Positions 1 to 8,748 are shown, counted from the stretch's first letter. The stretch is 64,000 bases of DNA from an uncultured Verrucomicrobia subdivision 3 bacterium (GCA_903858275.1 CAIOIC010000136.1:1-64000); one strand, 5' to 3'. Translations and numbers: made by a program. Notes: generated by a model from the sequence alone, not told the origin.

Positions 1-577
1 CCCCGTCGTTCTTTTCTACGGCTACAAATGGCTTTATGACATCGGGTATTACGCCATCAAACTGAATTCCGCTGATATCCGGGCCTCGGTGAAGTCCATC
101 GAGGAAGTCTGGAAACAGGTCTATCCCACGGCGCACTTCGAGTATTCGTTCCTCGATGAAGCCTTCGACCGGCAATACCAGAGCGACCGGCAATTCGGGA
201 TTTTATTTACCCTGTTGACCCTGCTGGCGCTGTTCATTGCCGCGCTGGGACTTTACGGTCTCGCGACTTACTCAATCCAGAAGCGCACCAAGGAAATCGG
301 CATCCGCAAGGTCAACGGGGCGACCGCGCGGGAAATCGTCCTGATGCTGACCGGCGAATTTGCGAAGTGGGTGGGCGTGGCGTTTGTCATCGCCTGTCCC
401 ATCGCCTACCTCGTGATGAATCGCTGGCTGCAAAACTTCGCCTACCGCACGGAGCTGTCGTGGGTCACGTTTGCAATCGCCGGAGTTGCAGCGCTGCTCA
501 TTGCCTTGGTGACGGTTTTTTACCAAGCCTACGCCGCCGCCACCCGCAATCCCGTGGCCGCCTTGCGGTATGAATAA
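1..577 (+). CDS. ABC transporter permease, FtsX/MacB family (C-terminal part only)
   Basis: The reading frame is open from base 2, so the gene starts before the window and only about the last 190 residues are seen. These hold three strongly hydrophobic segments, near bases 190-265, 365-420 and 455-525. The motif KEIGIRKVNGA lies in the cytoplasmic loop after the first segment; this is the hallmark of the FtsX domain in MacB-type permeases. The protein ends with NPVAALRYE, as these permeases usually do. MacB-type permeases work with a periplasmic adaptor to export small molecules or peptides, or to act as mechanotransmission systems. An HlyD-type adaptor gene follows 20 bases downstream, so the two are probably co-transcribed. 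The ATPase gene is not in view and the substrate cannot be told. Confidence 0.88.
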   Translation, partial: PVVLFYGYKWLYDIGYYAIKLNSADIRASVKSIEEVWKQVYPTAHFEYSFLDEAFDRQYQSDRQFGILFTLLTLLALFIAALGLYGLATYSIQKRTKEIGIRKVNGATAREIVLMLTGEFAKWVGVAFVIACPIAYLVMNRWLQNFAYRTELSWVTFAIAGVAALLIALVTVFYQAYAAATRNPVAALRYE

Positions 578-597
578 ATCCAAAATAAACTGAACCT

Positions 598-1860
598 ATG
601 GACAAACCGATTGACCTGGGCATCAAACGCAAACAACGCCTCATCCGCTACGCCATCGCCGGAGTGATTGCGCTCGCCGTCCTGGTTTATTGTCTGCGGC
701 TGCAGATGGGTTCACGCGTGAACATTGATGCGGATAAAATCACGCTCGCGAAAATCAAGCAGGACATCTTTCAGGATGAGATCGCGGTCATGGGTTCGGT
801 TGCTCCCATCCAGACCGTTTATCTGGACGCCACCGAAGGCGGACGCATCGAGGAGATTTTCATCCGCGAAGGCACGAAGGTGAAGCCGGGCGACCCCATT
901 TTGCGCATCAGCAATGATAAGTTGCGGCTCGAAATCTCCAGCTACGAAACCGAGGTCGCGCGGGCGGTCAACGACTTGAAGACGCTCCGCATCACGATGG
1001 AAAACCAGCTCTACAACAACCAGTCCCAGCTCGTGCAGTATTACTATGACCTTTCCAAGCTGCGCCGCGACCAGACCAACAACGAGCAGATGTATCAGAC
1101 CAAAATCATGTCGGCGGACGATTATCTCGTCGGCAAGGAAAACTACGAGCGCAAGCAGAAGATGTATGAGCTGCTGCAAACCAAGAGCCTGCAGGATTCC
1201 AACTCCATGACCGCGCGGATGGTGGCCTCCGAGGAAACAGTGGAGAGCATGCAGAAAAATCTCGCCGTCAATCGCGCCCGCCTCGACAAGCTGGTGCTCC
1301 GCGCCCCCGTGGCCGGCGAACTCGCCACGCTGAATCCCGAACTCGGCAAGGTCATCGGCGCGGGCGCGGCCATCGGCACGATCAACATTCTGGACGGCTA
1401 CAAGATCGAGGCCGAGGTGGACGAGCATTTCATTGCACGTGTGAAGCCGAGGCTGCCGGCGTTCTGCGAATTCGGCACCAGGGAATTTCCCGCGACCGTC
1501 GCCAAGATTTTTCCGGAGGTGAAGGACGGCAAGTTTTCCATTCACCTGACCTTCAGTGGGCCGGTGCCGCCCGGCATCCGCATCGGTCAGACCTGCCGCG
1601 TCCGGCTGCAACTCGGCGAATCCCAGCGCGCCGTGCTCGTGCCACGCGGCGGCTTCTATGCATCCACGGGCGGCCAATGGATTTATGTCGTCAATCCGCA
1701 GACGCACGAGGCGGTCCGCCGCAACCTCAAGATCGGCCGGCAGAATCCCGGTTTCTACGAAGTGTTGGAAGGTTTGGAGCCGGGCGAAACGGTGATCACC
1801 TCCGGCTACGATGTCTTTGGCAACCGCGATACCGTGGTTTTAAAAAATGTCCCGCGATGA
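598..1860 (+). CDS. HlyD/MacA-type periplasmic adaptor of an efflux system
   Basis: A 420-residue membrane-fusion protein. Residues 16-36 form a single N-terminal membrane anchor after a basic cytoplasmic start. A lipoyl/barrel-sandwich half follows (near residue 70, DATEGGRIEEIFIREGTKV), then a long alpha-hairpin (about 110-225), the second barrel half (VLRAPVAGEL) and a beta-barrel plus membrane-proximal domain to the end. The long hairpin predicts docking to an outer-membrane TolC-like channel. It sits 20 bases behind an FtsX-type permease gene, which points to a MacAB-like tripartite exporter. No TolC homologue is in the window. The ATG at 598 lacks a clear ribosome binding site but gives the expected anchor at the N-terminus. 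Confidence 0.87.
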   Translation: MDKPIDLGIKRKQRLIRYAIAGVIALAVLVYCLRLQMGSRVNIDADKITLAKIKQDIFQDEIAVMGSVAPIQTVYLDATEGGRIEEIFIREGTKVKPGDPILRISNDKLRLEISSYETEVARAVNDLKTLRITMENQLYNNQSQLVQYYYDLSKLRRDQTNNEQMYQTKIMSADDYLVGKENYERKQKMYELLQTKSLQDSNSMTARMVASEETVESMQKNLAVNRARLDKLVLRAPVAGELATLNPELGKVIGAGAAIGTINILDGYKIEAEVDEHFIARVKPRLPAFCEFGTREFPATVAKIFPEVKDGKFSIHLTFSGPVPPGIRIGQTCRVRLQLGESQRAVLVPRGGFYASTGGQWIYVVNPQTHEAVRRNLKIGRQNPGFYEVLEGLEPGETVITSGYDVFGNRDTVVLKNVPR

Positions 1861-1873
1861 ATGTGAACCAGCC

Positions 1874-2059
1874 ATGAGCCACACGCTCCACATCATTGAC
1901 GCCTTCAGGAACCGGCCCTTCACCGGCAATCCCGCCGCCGTGTGCGTGTTGGCCGCGCCGGCGGCGGAGGCATGGATGAAACCCATTGCACTGGGAATTT
2001 TGCACCTGCCACTGCCGAAATTGAAACAACTGAAATTGAAGCGGGTAAGTAAGCCGTGA
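1874..2059 (+). pseudogene. Truncated N-terminal copy of the PhzF-family gene
   Basis: The first 36 codons match the start of the intact PhzF-family gene at 2596 with 10 differences in 108 aligned bases, all substitutions. Similarity then stops abruptly. The frame continues through unrelated lysine- and leucine-rich sequence for 25 more codons to a TGA at 2057. PhzF proteins need about 260 residues and a catalytic glutamate near residue 46. This copy ends before that residue, so it cannot be an active enzyme. It starts 13 bases after the stop of the adaptor gene. The simplest reading is a partial tandem duplication, with the GNAT gene (2066-2599) lying between the two copies. A short translated peptide of unknown use cannot be excluded. 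Confidence 0.8.
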
Positions 2060-2065
2060 CGTTGT

Positions 2066-2599
2066 ATGCACCAGACTGAAACCTATCAAGCTGGCGTGGA
2101 AGCCACCATTCGTCCGCTCAACGCGGGCGATCAGGATTTTCTCTGGGACGTCTTGTATGAGGCGCTGTGGGATCCACCCGGCGGACTGCGTCGCCCGCGC
2201 AGCGTGCTGGAGAAGCCGCTGATTGCGGCCTATGTCCGGAACTGGGGGAGTGGCACGCATGACTTGGGCTTCGTCGCCACCACGGTCACGGGCACTTGTG
2301 CTGGCGCGGTCTGGAGCCGGTTATTGCTGCCGCCGCTGGGGGGTGGAGCCTTTTTTGACGAGCACACGCCGCAGCTTGGCATCGCGGTGTTTCCATCGTG
2401 GCAGCGCCAAGGGATTGGTGACCGGCTCCTGCGTCATCATCTCGCGGCGGCGCGTGGACTTTCGCCACGCATCTCGCTGGGCGTGCATCCTGAAAATGTC
2501 AGAGCCATCCGGCTTTATGAACGCTGCGGTTTCCGTCAATTCGCCGTCGGTGCGGGTGGCTACTTGAACATGGTTGCCGAAATCGTCCCAAACAAATGA
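2066..2599 (+). CDS. GNAT-family N-acetyltransferase
   Basis: 177 residues with the GNAT core: an N-terminal strand (TIRPLNAGDQDFLWDVL), the central strand with the acetyl-CoA pyrophosphate loop WQRQGIGDRLL near residues 112-122, and the C-terminal VRAIRLYERCGFRQF motif near 146-160. GNAT enzymes move an acetyl group from acetyl-CoA to an amine; the acceptor cannot be predicted. The stop codon overlaps the start of the PhzF gene by four bases (ATGA), so the two are translationally coupled. The gene lies between a truncated and a complete PhzF copy, which suggests it was caught up in a local duplication or insertion. Confidence 0.85.
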   Translation: MHQTETYQAGVEATIRPLNAGDQDFLWDVLYEALWDPPGGLRRPRSVLEKPLIAAYVRNWGSGTHDLGFVATTVTGTCAGAVWSRLLLPPLGGGAFFDEHTPQLGIAVFPSWQRQGIGDRLLRHHLAAARGLSPRISLGVHPENVRAIRLYERCGFRQFAVGAGGYLNMVAEIVPNK

Positions 2600-3387
2600 G
2601 CCAGACCCTCCACATCATTGACGCCTTCACGAACCGGCCCTTCGCCGGCAATCCCGCCGCCGTGTGCGTGCTGGCCGCGCCGGCGGATGAATCGTGGATG
2701 AAACTCGTCGCGCGGGAGATGAATCTTTCCGAGACGGCGTTTCTGCATCCCATCGAGGGCGGCTGGTCGCTGCGCTGGTTCACGCCCACGGTGGAAGTGA
2801 AGCTCTGCGGCCACGCCACGCTCGCCAGCGCGTTCACGCTTTGGGAAACCGGCGTCGTGCTGCCGAATCAAGCCGTGCGGTTCAGCACCTTGAGTGGCGG
2901 GCTCACCTGCCGCCGCGTGGACGACTGGATTGAAATGGATTTTCCCGCGAAGGTTTGCGAGCTGTGCCCGCCGCCAATGGGTCTTGCCGATGCGCTGGGC
3001 TGCGGACTGGTCGCTTGCGGACTCAACGGCATGGATTATCTGGTCGAAGTCGCGGACGAAGAGGTGCTGCGTGGACTGAAGCCCAACTTCACCGCGCTTG
3101 CGGTGTTGCCGGTGCGCGGTGTCATCGTCACCTGCCGAAGCGAGTCGCCGGAGTTTGATTTCATCTCCCGCTTCTTCGCTCCGGCTGCCGGCGTGAATGA
3201 AGATCCGGTGACCGGCTCGGCGCATTGTGCGCTCGGCCCGTATTGGCAGGCGAAACTCGGCCGGGCGGATTTCACGGCCTATCAAGCCAGCGAACGCGGC
3301 GGCCTCGTCAAGGTCGGCGTGCGCGCCGACCGCGTGTTATTGCGCGGTCAGGCGGTGATGATGAGCAAGGTGGAATTACTGCGTTGA
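2596..3387 (+). CDS. PhzF-family isomerase/epimerase-like protein
   Basis: 263 residues, normal for the PhzF (diaminopimelate-epimerase-like fold) family. Features seen are the N-terminal IDAFTNRPFAGNPAAVC, the catalytic glutamate at residue 46 in NLSETAFL, LCGHATLASA near 76-85, and the second-half motif AAGVNEDPVTGSAHCAL. Family members catalyse isomerisation or cyclisation of small acids; PhzF itself acts in phenazine synthesis. No phenazine genes are nearby, so a housekeeping or stray isomerase role is more likely. It overlaps the upstream GNAT gene by four bases. Its last codons (MMSKVELLR) belong to a short sequence that recurs at three further junctions downstream. Confidence 0.87.
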   Translation: MSQTLHIIDAFTNRPFAGNPAAVCVLAAPADESWMKLVAREMNLSETAFLHPIEGGWSLRWFTPTVEVKLCGHATLASAFTLWETGVVLPNQAVRFSTLSGGLTCRRVDDWIEMDFPAKVCELCPPPMGLADALGCGLVACGLNGMDYLVEVADEEVLRGLKPNFTALAVLPVRGVIVTCRSESPEFDFISRFFAPAAGVNEDPVTGSAHCALGPYWQAKLGRADFTAYQASERGGLVKVGVRADRVLLRGQAVMMSKVELLR

Positions 3388-3400
3388 ACCCATGAACTGG
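3355..3400 (+). repeat. Gene-junction repeat, copy 1 (end of PhzF gene / start of double GNAT)
   Basis: The sequence runs from GTGATGATGAGCAAGGTGGA through the PhzF stop codon to the start of the next gene at 3392 (TTGAACCCATGAACTGG). The first part encodes VMMSKVEL. Related sequences occur at 3876, 4415 and 5986, each at the border between two genes. It is coding here, which makes it a plausible source of the other copies. Confidence 0.55.
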
Positions 3401-4447
3401 AACCTTCGACCTGCGACCAACCAAGACTGCGCTGCGGTCCGGCAGCTCGTCTTCGGCGTGCTGGCCGAGTATGGCTTGATGCCAGATCCAGACGGCACAG
3501 ATGCGGACTTGAAGGATATTCAGAACAGCTATCAAGTGGCGGGCGGTTGCTTTGACGTGCTGGTGGACGAAGCCGGACGGATTGTCGGCAGCGTCGGCTT
3601 GTCTCCGGTTGCGCCGGGTGTCTGCGAACTGCGCAAGATGTATTTGAGCCGCTCTGTTCGCGGAAAAGGGCAGGGGCGGCGTTTGTTGGATCACGCCTTG
3701 GCGCAGGCCGCAAAACTTGGGTTCACCCGCGTCGAACTGGAAACGGCTTCCGTTTTAAAAGAAGCCGTCAACCTATATGAGCGCCATGGCTTTCGCCGCT
3801 GCGCCCCCCGCCATCTCGCGGCGCGATGCGACAGCGCTTATTACCTGGACTTGATTCCGGCTGCGCGGTCAGACGGTAATGATGGGTCGAATGAAGTTGA
3901 ACCCATGAACTGGAAACTGCGACTGGCTACAATTGAAGACGTTCCTGCGCTGGAGGAACTAATCCCGCTTTCCGTGCGGGTGTTGCAAGCGCCGTATTAT
4001 TCAACGGAGCAAATGGAGGCTGCGCGTGGCGCGGTGTTTGGCGTGGATCGTCAACTCATCACGGACGGCACTTATTTCGTCGCGGAGGCGGAAAACCGCA
4101 TCGTCGGCTGCGGCGGCTGGAGCAAGCGTAAATCGCTATTTGGCAGTGACGCCGCGCGAGCCGCTGAAGACAACTTGCTTGATCCGGCCACCGATTCCGC
4201 CCGAGTTCGGGCGTTTTTCATTCACCCGGATTGGGCGCGGTGCGGCCTTGGCAAGGCGATTCTCGCCGCCAGTGAATCAGCCATCATTGGCGCCGGCTTC
4301 TCGCGGATAGAACTGGTCGCCACGCTCGCCGGCGAGCCGCTCTATCTGGCTTGCGGCTACAGCGAAGTCGAACGCTATGAAGTCCCCATGAAAGACGGCT
4401 TGAATTTGCCCGTGGTGCGGATGAGCAAAGTTGAATTGAAACACTGA
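3392..4447 (+). CDS. Double GNAT acetyltransferase (two GNAT domains fused in tandem)
   Basis: 351 residues carrying two complete GNAT domains. Domain 1 (1-150) has the acetyl-CoA loop VRGKGQGRRLLDHAL and the VNLYERHGFRR motif. Domain 2 (172-351) has WARCGLGKAILAA and GEPLYLACGYSEVERY. Both domains begin with MNWxLRxAT. Residue 172 is a methionine (ATG at 3905) preceded by the same GTTGAACCC as the true start at 3392. At the first site TGA is the PhzF stop; at the second site the frame reads through it as GTT GAA CCC. This looks like two tandem genes joined by a small frame change that removed the first gene's stop. Internal initiation at 3905 could still yield a free second domain. Confidence 0.85.
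   Translation: MNWNLRPATNQDCAAVRQLVFGVLAEYGLMPDPDGTDADLKDIQNSYQVAGGCFDVLVDEAGRIVGSVGLSPVAPGVCELRKMYLSRSVRGKGQGRRLLDHALAQAAKLGFTRVELETASVLKEAVNLYERHGFRRCAPRHLAARCDSAYYLDLIPAARSDGNDGSNEVEPMNWKLRLATIEDVPALEELIPLSVRVLQAPYYSTEQMEAARGAVFGVDRQLITDGTYFVAEAENRIVGCGGWSKRKSLFGSDAARAAEDNLLDPATDSARVRAFFIHPDWARCGLGKAILAASESAIIGAGFSRIELVATLAGEPLYLACGYSEVERYEVPMKDGLNLPVVRMSKVELKH
3876..3913 (+). repeat. Gene-junction repeat, copy 2 (inside the double GNAT gene)
   Basis: A degenerate copy with GTAATGATGGG followed by GAAGTTGAACCCATGAACTGG, whose last 18 bases are identical to copy 1. It marks the fossil border between the two GNAT domains. The TGA in it is out of frame, so translation continues into the second domain. 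Confidence 0.5.
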
Positions 4448-4452
4448 ATATG
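4415..4452 (+). repeat. Gene-junction repeat, copy 3 (end of double GNAT / start of sulfatase)
   Basis: The core ATGAGCAAAGTTGAATTGAA encodes the last residues of the GNAT protein (RMSKVELKH) and runs up to the sulfatase start codon. It is closest to copy 4 at 5986, sharing GCAAAGTTGAAYTGAAA and the ending TGAATATGAAA. Confidence 0.5.
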
Positions 4453-5958
4453 AAAACTACCATCACTACTATTACCGCCTTGACGCTCGCAGCGTTAGTC
4501 CTGCTGGCGGTGCCTTCCAAGGCAGGAGATCAATCAATCAAACCCAACATCATTCTCGTCATGCCCGACGATCTCGGCTACGGCGACTATTCCTGTTTGG
4601 GTAATCCGGTGATGAAGACGCCCGCCGTGGACGCATTTTCCAGACAAAGCGTGCGCTTCACCGACTTTCATGTGAGCCCCACCTGTTCTCCCACGCGGGC
4701 CGCCTTGCTGACGGGCCGCCACGAGTTCAAGAACGGCGTGACCCACACCATTTTGGAGCGCGAGCGTCTCTCGCTGAAATCCATCACACTCGCGCAGATG
4801 CTGAAATCCGCCGGTTATACCACGGGGATTTTTGGCAAATGGCATTTGGGCGATGAAGCGCCTTACCAGCCCGGTCAGCGCGGATTTGACGAGGTGTTCA
4901 TCCACGGCGGCGGCGGCATCGGGCAGACGTATCCCGGTTCGTGCGGCGATGCGCCCGGGAACCTGTATCTGAACCCGACCCTGCTGCACAACGGACGCTT
5001 CGAGAAAACGCAGGGTTACTGCACGGATGTTTTCTTTGGTCAGGCTTTGAAATGGATGGACGCCAAACGCAAAGGCGGCGCTCCGTTCTTCGCCTACCTC
5101 CCGCTCAACGTCGCGCATGAGCCGCTGCAATGTCCTGAGGAAAATTACCGGCATTACGCCGGCCAGGTGCCGGAAAAAGTCGCGCGGTTTTACGGCATGA
5201 TTGAAACCGTGGACCGCAATTTCGGATTGCTGCTCGCCAAGCTTCAGGAGTGGGGCATCGACCAAAACACGCTCGTCATATTCATTGGCAGCGACAATGG
5301 CGGCTATGCGCCGGCCCTCAAGATTTTTGACGCCGGAATGCGGGGCGGCAAGGGGACGCCGTATCAGGGCGGCACGCGGGTTCCGTGCTTTTGGCGCTGG
5401 CCCGCGCGGTTTACGGAAAGTCGCGATGTCTCCGCGCTGACGGCGCATCTGGACGTTTTTCCCACCCTGGCCGCCATCGCGGGAGTTTCGCTTGCCGGCG
5501 ACTTGGTCAGGCAGGTTGAGGGCCGCAGCCTCATGGCGTTGCTGGCCAATCCCAAAGCCGAATGGCCGGATCGGTTTTTCGTCACCCATGTTGGGCGCTG
5601 GCCTTTGGGCGAAGCGGCGTCCGCCAAGCATGTCAAATGTTCCATCCGCGACCAGCGGTTCACGCTGGTGAACAATCAGGAGCTTTACGACCTGCAGCGG
5701 GATCCTCGTGAAGCCAATAACCTCATCGCCGAACATCCGGAAGAACTCGCCAGATTGCGCGCCGCTTACGATCAGTGGTGGAATGCTGTCCAGCCTCTAC
5801 TGGTCAATGAAACCGTCACGGCCCCGGCCGTCAACCCGTTCAAGGAAAAATTCTGGCATCAATTTGGCGGTGAACCAAGCGCCGAAGACCTCCGCCTCAT
5901 GGACCGGGCGCGCATTCCGGAATTAACCGGTGAAAAAAGTCCGCGGCTTAAAAAATGA
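4450..5958 (+). CDS. Exported sulfatase, arylsulfatase A-like (formylglycine type)
   Basis: 502 residues. An N-terminal signal peptide (1-26, ending PSKAG) precedes the sulfatase fold. Metal-binding aspartates are at 40-41 (MPDDLGYGD). The formylglycine signature CSPTR is at 79-83 followed by AALLTGR, so Cys79 should be converted by a sulfatase-maturing enzyme. Other motifs are GKWHLGD and SDNGGY. The enzyme hydrolyses sulfate esters, and the cysteine form depends on an anaerobic or copper-dependent maturase encoded elsewhere. The substrate is probably a sulfated glycan, judged by the neighbouring glycosidases. The gene begins two bases after the GNAT stop. No sulfatase-modifying factor is present in the window. 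Confidence 0.92.
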   Translation: MKTTITTITALTLAALVLLAVPSKAGDQSIKPNIILVMPDDLGYGDYSCLGNPVMKTPAVDAFSRQSVRFTDFHVSPTCSPTRAALLTGRHEFKNGVTHTILERERLSLKSITLAQMLKSAGYTTGIFGKWHLGDEAPYQPGQRGFDEVFIHGGGGIGQTYPGSCGDAPGNLYLNPTLLHNGRFEKTQGYCTDVFFGQALKWMDAKRKGGAPFFAYLPLNVAHEPLQCPEENYRHYAGQVPEKVARFYGMIETVDRNFGLLLAKLQEWGIDQNTLVIFIGSDNGGYAPALKIFDAGMRGGKGTPYQGGTRVPCFWRWPARFTESRDVSALTAHLDVFPTLAAIAGVSLAGDLVRQVEGRSLMALLANPKAEWPDRFFVTHVGRWPLGEAASAKHVKCSIRDQRFTLVNNQELYDLQRDPREANNLIAEHPEELARLRAAYDQWWNAVQPLLVNETVTAPAVNPFKEKFWHQFGGEPSAEDLRLMDRARIPELTGEKSPRLKK

Positions 5959-5985
5959 GCAGGCAATCGCCGGTTTGCCTGAACC

Positions 5986-6023
5986 GTGATGATGGGCAAA
6001 GTTGAACTGAAAAGTTGAATATG
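5986..6023 (+). repeat. Gene-junction repeat, copy 4 (noncoding, between sulfatase and toroid protein)
   Basis: GTGATGATGGGCAAAGTTGA and its continuation would read VMMGKVELKS-stop if translated, the same tail as the PhzF and GNAT proteins, but here it lies after the sulfatase stop. It leads directly into the next start codon (TTGAATATG). It may be the tail of a lost gene or a copied junction. Confidence 0.5.
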
Positions 6024-8741
6024 AAATCAAACTGGATTCGCATTTTATTACTGGCGTTCGGGGTCGTCACGACCGCGCCGGCGGAAGTCTTGCGTTATCA
6101 CACGCTGGTGGTGGACGGCCAAAACAAAATCCTCCCGTGGTTCACGCCGGTCAGCAACGCCTTCGACAACTATCTCGACCAGTGCTGGGCGTGGGCCTTG
6201 GCCGCGCCGCTTGACGCGCATGGACTGCCGATTTCCTACCTCTATTGCGCGTGGAATCCCGGCAATCCGCCCTCTGCCAACCCCACTTGGGAAAATGACG
6301 TTGGCGAGAAAATTCCCGTGTGGGTTGAAAGTGCGCGGTTGTATTATCAATACACCGGCAATCGCGCGCCGCTGGATTATGTGAAGGGACTCGTCGATTA
6401 CTCGCTCGTGCATGGCCAGACGCCGACGAACCATGTCTGGCCGGATTTTCCCGTCGGCACGGCCAACGCCGGGGACACGGAGTTCCGCGGTTTCACCAAC
6501 GCGCCCAACATGTGGGTCACGTGGGATTGTCACGTGGATCTGGCGGCCGATATCGGGTTCTCCATGTATCGGATGTTTCAAGTTTACGGCGACGCGAAAT
6601 ACCGGGACAAGGCCATCCACGTTGCCGATGTGCTGGCGACGAACATTGTGACCGGCAATGCGAACGACTCGCCGTGGCCCTATGTCATCAATTCGCAGAA
6701 CGGGGCGAACCACTCCCGCTACGCCGCGAGCTGGGATGGTGCGCTGGAATTGTTCGACCTGCTGATTGAAAACAATCAGGGCAACGTGTCCAACTATCTC
6801 AGCGCCCGCGCCACGCTCAAGAACTGGCTGCTGACCTATCCGATGCAGAACGGCAACTGGGTGGACGGCCACAGCGATGTGAACATCAACGGCACGAACA
6901 ACTGGAGCACCACCTGCGCGAGCGACATGTGTTTCTACCTACTGGAGCATCCGGCGTGGGACACGAATTTTCTGACCGACGTGCCCAAATTGCTGAAGTG
7001 GACCGAGGATAACTTCGTCAATGCCAGCTCGGGGGATGGACTCCCCGGCCAATATCACGGCGCCTATGTGCCGGCCGAGCAAACTGCCTACAATATGCGG
7101 ATGGGCTATCAGGCCGCGCGGTTGGGTGCGCAATATGCCCTGTGGTATGAGGTTAGCGGCGATGCCATCTATAAAGATCGCGCCTATCGTTGCTTCGCCT
7201 ACAACACCTACATGATGCAAACGAACGGCCAGTCGTCCGACGGCCCCACGGATGGTGTTGGTTTTTGGTGGTCCGATTGCTATGGCGAGGCGACGCGGAT
7301 GTATTACTACGGCATGGCGGCGGTTCCCGAATGGGCGCCGCCGGATGAAAACCATCTCCTGCGATCGTCCTCCGTGGTGAAAGCCATTGCCTACACGAAC
7401 GCAAATATCACCTACACGATATGGGATAACGCCGCGACGGAATTATTTCGACTCGCTTCAATCCCGACCAATGTGCTCGCGGGCGGCGTGGCCTTGCCGC
7501 ATCTGACGACGCTTACGAACCAAGGCTGGATTTTCGATGGCGCGACCGGCGTGCTGCGCGTGCGGCATGACACGACGAATCAAATTCAGGTGCAACTGGA
7601 CACGGGGAATCTTCCGCCCAGCGTCAGTTTTGCCACGCCAATCAGCGGAGCGAGCTTCGGTGCGCCCGCGTTAGTGACACTAACCGCCAATGCGACGGGT
7701 CTTTCTGGCACGGTGACTAATGTGGTTTTCTTCGTCGGCACCAACCGACTAGCTGCCGATGCGACTGAGCCTTACACGTTCATCTGGCCGAATGTGGCCA
7801 TCGGCAGTTACAACTTTACTGCTACTGTGTTTGATGACAATGGGCGCAGCAACACCTCCGCGCCTGTGACCATCGCCGTCACTGCGCCTGGCGGCATGGC
7901 GACGCTCGGCAACACGAACGAAGGCACGACCACCGACTACATCACTGACGGCAGTGGTGCCTACATCAACGCCTGCCGTTTCCAAGCCACGGCCAATGCG
8001 ACAGTCACGCAGATGCGGGCAAAGGTCGGCGCCATCGCGGGGCGCTATCAATGCGCGATCTATGCCGACAACGGCGGCAACGCCAATGTGCTACTGGCTA
8101 ACACCGTCACACTGACGAACGTGACGACCGGCTGGCAGACGTTTCTGCTCACCAGTTCACTCGCACTCACGAATGGAAATTACTACTGGCTGGCCATCTG
8201 GTCGGATGATGTGAACGCCCGCGTTTCTGCCGATAACAGCGGCACGGTGCGATTTGCGGCTTATCCCTTCAACAACAACTGGCCGAATCCAATCAATCTC
8301 ACCGGCAGCGGCGGGTTCACTTATTGCATTTATGCCACTGGTCCCGCACCGACGGCCTTTCAGCAATGGAAATCCAATTACGGCCTCGCCGCGAACACGC
8401 CGAACACATCGGATGCGAATAGCAACGGCATTCCGCTGCTGCTGGAATACACCTACGGCCTGATTCCGCTGACCAACAGCACCGCCGGTTCACCCGCCGG
8501 TAAGTTACAAAGCAATTGCCTCACGCTGACCTACCAGAAGATCAAAGCCGCTACGGACATCACCTGCGTCGCGGAAGTGTCGAGCAACCTCACCGGCCCG
8601 TGGCTCTCCGGCAGCAACGACGTGGACCAACTCTGGCAGGTCGTGGACGGTCTCACCACGCAAACCATCACCGCGCGCGACAAGATCACTTTGCCCGACA
8701 CCACCAGTCGCTTCATGCGGCTGAAGGTGAGTCAGCCGTAA
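6021..8741 (+). CDS. Exported multidomain protein: alpha/alpha-toroid catalytic-like domain, Ig-like domain, C-terminal beta domains
   Basis: 906 residues from the ATG at 6021; a TTG six bases upstream is in frame but less likely. A signal peptide (1-20, ending APAE) is followed by an alpha-helical domain to about 510 with repeated aromatic-rich helices, as in (alpha/alpha)6-toroid glycosidases and polysaccharide lyases (for example WDCHVDLAADIGFSMYRM and SRYAASWDGALELFD). An Ig-like domain (about 530-625, starting PPSVSFATPISGASF) follows. Next come a beta-sandwich of a type often seen in verrucomicrobial secreted proteins (about 635-770) and a C-terminal module ending SRFMRLKVSQP. I cannot assign an enzyme family. 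Its place before a GH106 gene suggests glycan binding or cleavage. Confidence 0.72.
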   Translation: MKSNWIRILLLAFGVVTTAPAEVLRYHTLVVDGQNKILPWFTPVSNAFDNYLDQCWAWALAAPLDAHGLPISYLYCAWNPGNPPSANPTWENDVGEKIPVWVESARLYYQYTGNRAPLDYVKGLVDYSLVHGQTPTNHVWPDFPVGTANAGDTEFRGFTNAPNMWVTWDCHVDLAADIGFSMYRMFQVYGDAKYRDKAIHVADVLATNIVTGNANDSPWPYVINSQNGANHSRYAASWDGALELFDLLIENNQGNVSNYLSARATLKNWLLTYPMQNGNWVDGHSDVNINGTNNWSTTCASDMCFYLLEHPAWDTNFLTDVPKLLKWTEDNFVNASSGDGLPGQYHGAYVPAEQTAYNMRMGYQAARLGAQYALWYEVSGDAIYKDRAYRCFAYNTYMMQTNGQSSDGPTDGVGFWWSDCYGEATRMYYYGMAAVPEWAPPDENHLLRSSSVVKAIAYTNANITYTIWDNAATELFRLASIPTNVLAGGVALPHLTTLTNQGWIFDGATGVLRVRHDTTNQIQVQLDTGNLPPSVSFATPISGASFGAPALVTLTANATGLSGTVTNVVFFVGTNRLAADATEPYTFIWPNVAIGSYNFTATVFDDNGRSNTSAPVTIAVTAPGGMATLGNTNEGTTTDYITDGSGAYINACRFQATANATVTQMRAKVGAIAGRYQCAIYADNGGNANVLLANTVTLTNVTTGWQTFLLTSSLALTNGNYYWLAIWSDDVNARVSADNSGTVRFAAYPFNNNWPNPINLTGSGGFTYCIYATGPAPTAFQQWKSNYGLAANTPNTSDANSNGIPLLLEYTYGLIPLTNSTAGSPAGKLQSNCLTLTYQKIKAATDITCVAEVSSNLTGPWLSGSNDVDQLWQVVDGLTTQTITARDKITLPDTTSRFMRLKVSQP

Positions 8742-8748
8742 CCAGCGC

